A stretch of DNA of 64,000 bases from the NCBI GenBank assembly GCA_022826515.1, contig JAJDUT010000061.1:1-64000 (forward strand). The letters are read 5' to 3'. This stretch comes from Candidatus Latescibacterota bacterium (GTDB lineage: Bacteria; Latescibacterota; UBA2968; UBA8231). The notes below the pieces were generated by a model. It worked only from the letters and a program-made list of their open reading frames with translations. It had not been told where the DNA came from and did no database searches. Positions 59,981 to 64,000 of this stretch are shown one piece after another (within the stretch, counting starts at the first letter, position 1; every line of letters begins with the position of its first letter). A program made the translations under genes and the position numbers.

Positions 59981-60388
59981 TCAACGCCCCTCCTCCCGAA
60001 ACGTCCAGCGCGAATTGAGGAAGTAGTTGACCACCGTCCCCGGCGCGATCCCACACCCTTGCAGCCACACCGGATTAACTTGCGGCAACAGTTCCGACAG
60101 CACGACAAACGTCGAATAACTCACCCCAAGGGCCAGCAGCGACACAATGTGAAACCGCAAACCCCGGATCCGCTTGCGGCTGCTCAGGTCGCGGTCGGCA
60201 AAGGTCCAATAGTTGTTGATGAAAAAGTTCGAAAAGACCGAGATTTCAATCGCAATGGGCGAGGCCAGATACTTGTGGACGCCGAGTTCGAGCAGGATAT
60301 GGAACGAACCTAAATTGACCACCACCCCGCTGAGGCCGGTCAGGCAGAATTTTACAAAGGTGCGGGGCGTGCCAAACGCAGCGACCAT
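59981..60388 (-). CDS. GtrA family membrane protein
   Basis: A 135-residue protein with four membrane helices and the GtrA pattern (FVKFCLTGLSGVVVNLGSFHILLE, ISVFSNFFINNYWTFADRD, NSRWTFREEGR). GtrA proteins are proposed flippases for polyprenyl-phosphate sugars or helpers of GT-C enzymes. Its place just before a GT22 gene fits supply of a lipid-linked sugar to that enzyme. Confidence 0.88.
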   Translation of the reverse strand: MVAAFGTPRTFVKFCLTGLSGVVVNLGSFHILLELGVHKYLASPIAIEISVFSNFFINNYWTFADRDLSSRKRIRGLRFHIVSLLALGVSYSTFVVLSELLPQVNPVWLQGCGIAPGTVVNYFLNSRWTFREEGR

Positions 60389-60407
60389 GTTGCGCGGGCT
60401 TCGCTGT

Positions 60408-61247
60408 TTACGCCGCGTCGTATTCGGCCATCAAGCCGCGCAAGTAGCGCACGGCCTTGGGTATGGCGGTCGCCTCTGCTTCCACATCCTGCCCTTCGTA
60501 CACCACCGACAACCAGCCATTGTAGTTGACCCCCTTCAAAATCTCGAAGATGCGCGGATAGTTGAGCCACTCTTCAACGCCGCTTTGGATGCGATAGATC
60601 TTGCAGCGGACGTGGACGGCCAACGGCGCGGTCTCCTCAATGCTGCCGTAAAAGTTGAGCGCCGGATCTTCGTGCCCGCGCTGGCCCGAGGCCCCGGGCG
60701 AGCCGACGTATTGACCCGTGTCGAGGATGTGCGAGAAATAGGGATTATTGACGCCCTTGATAATGCGGCGCACGTCTTTGCCCGTGCGCGTGACGCAGCC
60801 GTGGTTGTGGTTGTGCAAGCCGACCACCACGCCCTTTTCCTCGCCGTGGGCGGCCACTTCCTCCAAGCAAGGCATCATCCGCGCCCACACGTCCTCTTCG
60901 CGGTCGCCTTCGGGAATCCACGCGGCAAAAACCCGCACCAGCGGAATGCCCATGAAAGCGGCCACGTCGATCCATTCCTTGGCGGTGGCGACTTCCGCGG
61001 CAAGCTCGTCTTGCGGCTTGCCGAAATTGGAGCTGACGCCGATATAGGAGAGCGCGATCCCGCGCCGGAAGGCCTGCATGCGAATGCTGCGCAGATAGGC
61101 CGGGTCGAGCGAGGCAAAGGCGCGCGTGTGAATGTCGATGCCGTCGAGACCGAGCTGGTAGGCGCGTTCAATAAACTGCTCCAAGTCGAGCTTGTTCGCG
61201 GCGAATTCGTCTTTATAACTGAGGGACATGCAGCCTAGTTTGAGCAT
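60408..61247 (-). CDS. Sugar phosphate isomerase/epimerase (xylose isomerase-like TIM barrel)
   Basis: A 279-residue AP-endonuclease-2-type TIM barrel. Metal-site features: HTRAFASLD, VVGLHNHNHGC, ILDTGQYVGSPG and a late Glu in WLSVVYEGQD. The family isomerises or epimerises sugars, inositols or keto-acids. It stands in the middle of the glycosylation-like operon and may make or modify the sugar used there, though such genes also occur with Gfo/Idh/MocA enzymes. Exact substrate unknown. Confidence 0.85.
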   Translation of the reverse strand: MLKLGCMSLSYKDEFAANKLDLEQFIERAYQLGLDGIDIHTRAFASLDPAYLRSIRMQAFRRGIALSYIGVSSNFGKPQDELAAEVATAKEWIDVAAFMGIPLVRVFAAWIPEGDREEDVWARMMPCLEEVAAHGEEKGVVVGLHNHNHGCVTRTGKDVRRIIKGVNNPYFSHILDTGQYVGSPGASGQRGHEDPALNFYGSIEETAPLAVHVRCKIYRIQSGVEEWLNYPRIFEILKGVNYNGWLSVVYEGQDVEAEATAIPKAVRYLRGLMAEYDAA

Positions 61248-61366
61248 TTGAGGCTTCCTTTAGATGAGGGATGGATGTTGGACATAACTCACAAGCGACA
61301 AAATAAGGAAAGGCGGAGAGGCGACCAAGAAAGGGGCCGTTTGTGGCTATCACCTAGTATCGTCCT

Positions 61367-63502
61367 TCAGTCTTGGGCGGCTTCCATCGCCTTCAGCACG
61401 GTTTCGCGGTTGTTACGCACGTTTTCTAGGGTCGGGTCGAGGGAAAGCGCTTGATCAAAATGTTGCAGCGCCTCGTCGCTTCTACCCAAGTAGAAGAGGA
61501 CGATGCCCATATTACCTTGGACCACTGCGTCGCTCGGATCGATGTGGATGAGCCGCTGAAAAAGTTCCAGCGACTCCTCATAGCGCTGCTGTTCTAACCT
61601 CAGATGGGCCAGCCTACGGATTGCCTTCGTATGACGTGGGGCTGTCTCGAAGGTACGCATGTAGTATTCTGCCGCGGCCTCGGGTTGCCCGTTGTCCTGC
61701 GCGTCCTGCCCCATCCGAAAAAGAACCTCGGCCAACTCTTGCGAAGCGTCCATGTCCTGCGGGTTGAGCGCGATGGCGCGGCGCAAGTGGAGCTCGGCCT
61801 CCTCGAAACGTTCCAATGCACTGAGAATCACGCCGAGGTTAAAATGGGCCTTAACAAAATCTGGGTCTTGTTCTATGGCGACGCGAGTGGCGGCGAGGGC
61901 TTCCGCATACCGACCCTGCCCGTACAGGGCTGCGCCTAAACTGAAGTGGGCACTCTTTGCCTGCGGGTTGAGCGCGGTGGCGCGGCGCAAGTGGGGTTCG
62001 GCTTCCTCGTACTGCCCCAGCGCATTGAGGATCCTGCCGAGGTTAGCATGCGCATGCACTTCAAAGGACGCTGGGACTTGTTCTACCGCGACGTCGGCTG
62101 GGGCGAGGGCTTCCGCATACCGGCCCTGTTCGTACAGGACGTTGCTTAATATAAGGTGGGCACTCCATGCCTGCGGATTGAGCGCGATGATGTGGCGATT
62201 GAGGGTTTCCTGGTCCCGATAGATGCTTGCCTGCCGCCAAGTCAGCACCCCCAGTACAACTATAACCACCGCCGCAACACCCAATGCACCCTTTTGCCAC
62301 CAGTCCGATAGGCGACCCACGCCATACGCGACCGCACCGATGACGATGGCCATAACCCCAATGCCAGCCAGATACTGAAAGCGATCGGCGACGAAAGCAT
62401 ATTGCATATAGCCGTGATCAACGAAGCCCAAAATCGGTGACAGCGTAACGGCAAAAAACAACGCCCCGGCTAACGGCCCGCGCCCAAGCTGCGGCCGGAA
62501 GTACCACAGGGCCACCACCAGCGCGACAGCAGCGATGAGATACCCCCAAGCCAGCGGGTCGGCGACGCGAATGTCCCAACGCGGATAGATGACGGCTAGA
62601 TTGGTCGGCCACAGCAGTTTACCTGCGTAAAACCACAGGGCGCGGGCGGCGATGAGCGTCCGTTCGGTCAATGAGTAGTCGAAAGGCGCGGCACCCGTGG
62701 ACCAGTAAAACGACAAGTCGCCGACCGTAATGACCAGCCCTACAGCGAAGAACGGCACTAGTCTCAACAGGTCGGTCGAGGTCACCCGGCCTTGTTGCCA
62801 CCAATGCCAGAGCAAAAGCGCCACCGGCAGCGTAACCACGATGGACTTGCTCAAAAGACCCGCCGCATACAACCCCAGCGATCCTACGTAGTACCGCGGC
62901 TGCGGCTGCTCCACAAAGCGCATCCACGCCAGGGCCGCTGAAAGGTAAAACAGACCTGAAAGCACATCCTTGCGCTCAATGACCCAAGCCACCGACTCCA
63001 CGTGTAGGGGATGCACGGCAAACACTGCGGCTACCACCCACGCCCCGGGCACCGCCAACCGCCGCACCAGATGCCACAAAAGCAGGGTATTCGTCAAGTG
63101 CAGCAGCACATTGACGATGTGATAGCCCGTCGGGTCAAACCCCCACAGCTTGTGCTCTAGCCAGAACGTCGTATAGACCAGCGGCCAGTAATGCCCCTCC
63201 CCTTCAATAGCGCTAGGGGAGAACCAGATTTGCCACAGACCCGATATTTCCCGCACCGGCTCACTCTTGACAAAATCAATGTCGTCCCAGACGAAGCCGC
63301 TCCACAGCATCGCCGGCAAGTAGCTGACGACCACCAGCACGCCGAGCGCGAGGATGGGCAAGAGGTCCTGCCGCGTGAACCTACGTACCGATGGAGGGAC
63401 GAGCTTCTCCCGATGCTTGGAGGCGTCCCGCTGCGCCTGCCTTCGTTCTTGCCGCGAGGCCCTTCCACTGGGCGTCCTTGTCGTCTGCTTTCTTTTTGCC
63501 AT
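61367..63502 (-). CDS. TMTC-like multi-pass membrane protein with C-terminal TPR repeats (copy 2)
   Basis: A 711-residue paralogue of the gene at 55726-58182. ATG 63502 (MAKRKQTTRTPSG) matches the start of that gene; the frame continues to 63550. The membrane half is nearly the same in both (GFVWDDIDFVKSEPV, HYWPLVYTTFWLEHKLWG, HPLHVESVAWVIERKDVL), and long DNA stretches are almost identical, for example about 63141-63240 against 57791-57890. The TPR part is shorter and less regular, without the triple block. First gene of the minus-strand operon, divergent from the D-threonine-aldolase-type gene. Confidence 0.8.
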   Translation of the reverse strand: MAKRKQTTRTPSGRASRQERRQAQRDASKHREKLVPPSVRRFTRQDLLPILALGVLVVVSYLPAMLWSGFVWDDIDFVKSEPVREISGLWQIWFSPSAIEGEGHYWPLVYTTFWLEHKLWGFDPTGYHIVNVLLHLTNTLLLWHLVRRLAVPGAWVVAAVFAVHPLHVESVAWVIERKDVLSGLFYLSAALAWMRFVEQPQPRYYVGSLGLYAAGLLSKSIVVTLPVALLLWHWWQQGRVTSTDLLRLVPFFAVGLVITVGDLSFYWSTGAAPFDYSLTERTLIAARALWFYAGKLLWPTNLAVIYPRWDIRVADPLAWGYLIAAVALVVALWYFRPQLGRGPLAGALFFAVTLSPILGFVDHGYMQYAFVADRFQYLAGIGVMAIVIGAVAYGVGRLSDWWQKGALGVAAVVIVVLGVLTWRQASIYRDQETLNRHIIALNPQAWSAHLILSNVLYEQGRYAEALAPADVAVEQVPASFEVHAHANLGRILNALGQYEEAEPHLRRATALNPQAKSAHFSLGAALYGQGRYAEALAATRVAIEQDPDFVKAHFNLGVILSALERFEEAELHLRRAIALNPQDMDASQELAEVLFRMGQDAQDNGQPEAAAEYYMRTFETAPRHTKAIRRLAHLRLEQQRYEESLELFQRLIHIDPSDAVVQGNMGIVLFYLGRSDEALQHFDQALSLDPTLENVRNNRETVLKAMEAAQD

Positions 63503-63602
63503 TTGGATTAGAAAATTAACGCACCAAAACGCGGCGGCCAATTTGTCCATAACTAAGGCTTGTGCTATTTTCCGCGCTCCAACTCAAACAGAAAGCAAAG
63601 CT

Positions 63603-64000
63603 GTGATCGAAATAGGAGCATACAAAGTCGCCGAGCCGGACGGCATTGAGACACCAGCCATGCTGGTCTTTGCCGACCAACTCGACCACAACATAAAAGC
63701 AGTCGGCGAACTAGCCGGCGGCAGCGAGCATCTGTTCGTCCATGTAAAGACCCACAAGTCCATCGACGTAACGCGCAAACAACTCGCGTCCGGCGTCGCC
63801 GGGTTCAAATGCGCCACGCTCAAGGAACTGGAAATGGTCCTCGACGCCGGCGCGCAAGAAGCCATTTTGTCCTATCCGCTGGTGCAAAAAAGCAAAGTGC
63901 TGCGCTTCGCCGCGTTGGCTCAACGGGATGCAACTATCAGCGCGATTGCCAGCGCCCCCGCGCACGTGCAAGTCTTGGGCGACGTCGCGCAAGAGCGGCA
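63603..64000 (+). CDS. D-threonine aldolase/D-serine dehydratase-like PLP enzyme, partial
   Basis: The frame opens at GTG 63603 and runs off the window after about 132 codons. It reads as the N-terminal alanine-racemase-type barrel: ETPAMLVFADQLDHNIKA, then FVHVKTHKS with the PLP-binding Lys, GFKCATLKELEMVLDAGAQEAILSYPLVQ. This is the pattern of metal- and PLP-dependent D-threonine aldolase and DSD1 D-serine dehydratase. Substrate unknown; the second, metal-binding half is outside the window. It is transcribed divergently from the TMTC-like gene. Confidence 0.82.
   Translation, partial: MIEIGAYKVAEPDGIETPAMLVFADQLDHNIKAVGELAGGSEHLFVHVKTHKSIDVTRKQLASGVAGFKCATLKELEMVLDAGAQEAILSYPLVQKSKVLRFAALAQRDATISAIASAPAHVQVLGDVAQER

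Overview
The window is a 64 kb piece of a GC-rich bacterial chromosome that is mostly densely packed, operon-organised housekeeping genes. A 2174-residue SprA-like outer-membrane protein (41606-48130), two consecutive LptF/LptG-type permeases, a Bacteroidota-style TlpA lipoprotein-like thioredoxin and TMTC-like TPR membrane proteins point to the FCB superphylum. High GC, a phytanoyl-CoA dioxygenase, Gfo/Idh/MocA and isomerase/epimerase genes, and the absence of Bacteroidota-type AT-rich spacing suggest an uncultured FCB lineage such as Latescibacterota. That placement is inference; no rRNA is present to settle it.

Region by region. 1-8.2 kb, minus strand: an SDR reductase, then an operon gntR - ABC ATPase - two ABC-2 permeases fused to LVIVD-like propellers - TlpA-like protein, with a candidate operator at 8239-8264. 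8.3-12.9 kb: a lone PII gene with a clean terminator, then the start of an oligopeptide ABC transporter operon (SBP, two permeases). 12.9-24.0 kb: an accessory defence island (VapBC; PLD-SNF2 helicase; AbiEi-like protein; Eco57I-type methyltransferase with an overlapping PIN gene; DprA/SLOG-like protein; AbiJ/HEPN-like protein; DUF4258/DUF2283 pair). 24.0-26.0 kb: the two oligopeptide ATPases, so the island separates the two halves of one transporter locus. 26-33 kb: PhyH + class I FBP aldolase, tRNA-Asp, an ATP-grasp-like protein + LarE + Def operon, and an SDR + Gfo/Idh pair. 33-41 kb: a six-LysM amidase, SelA, a small lipoprotein, a helical protein and two LptFG-type permeases. 41.1-48.1 kb: a structured leader and sprA. 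48.2-52.0 kb: a transformation/type IV pilus-like cluster (ComEA, PilM-like, PilN-like, CoaD, DprA). 52.0-54.6 kb: feoA-feoB plus an unlisted 45-residue membrane protein. 54.8-63.5 kb: a secreted protein preceded by a perfect 30-bp palindrome, then a five-gene surface-glycosylation-like operon bounded by two paralogous TMTC-like proteins. The window ends inside a D-threonine-aldolase-type gene.

The strongest candidate for an undescribed system is 13640-23494. A nuclease-translocase fusion and a large adenine methyltransferase look like a restriction-modification core, and three further effector-type genes (PIN, SLOG, HEPN) lie with it on the same strand. It lacks DrmA/DrmB, PglZ and BrxC, so it is not canonical DISARM or BREX. 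Several genes use GTG or TTG starts, and overlapping stop/start codons are common, so translational coupling is the rule here.
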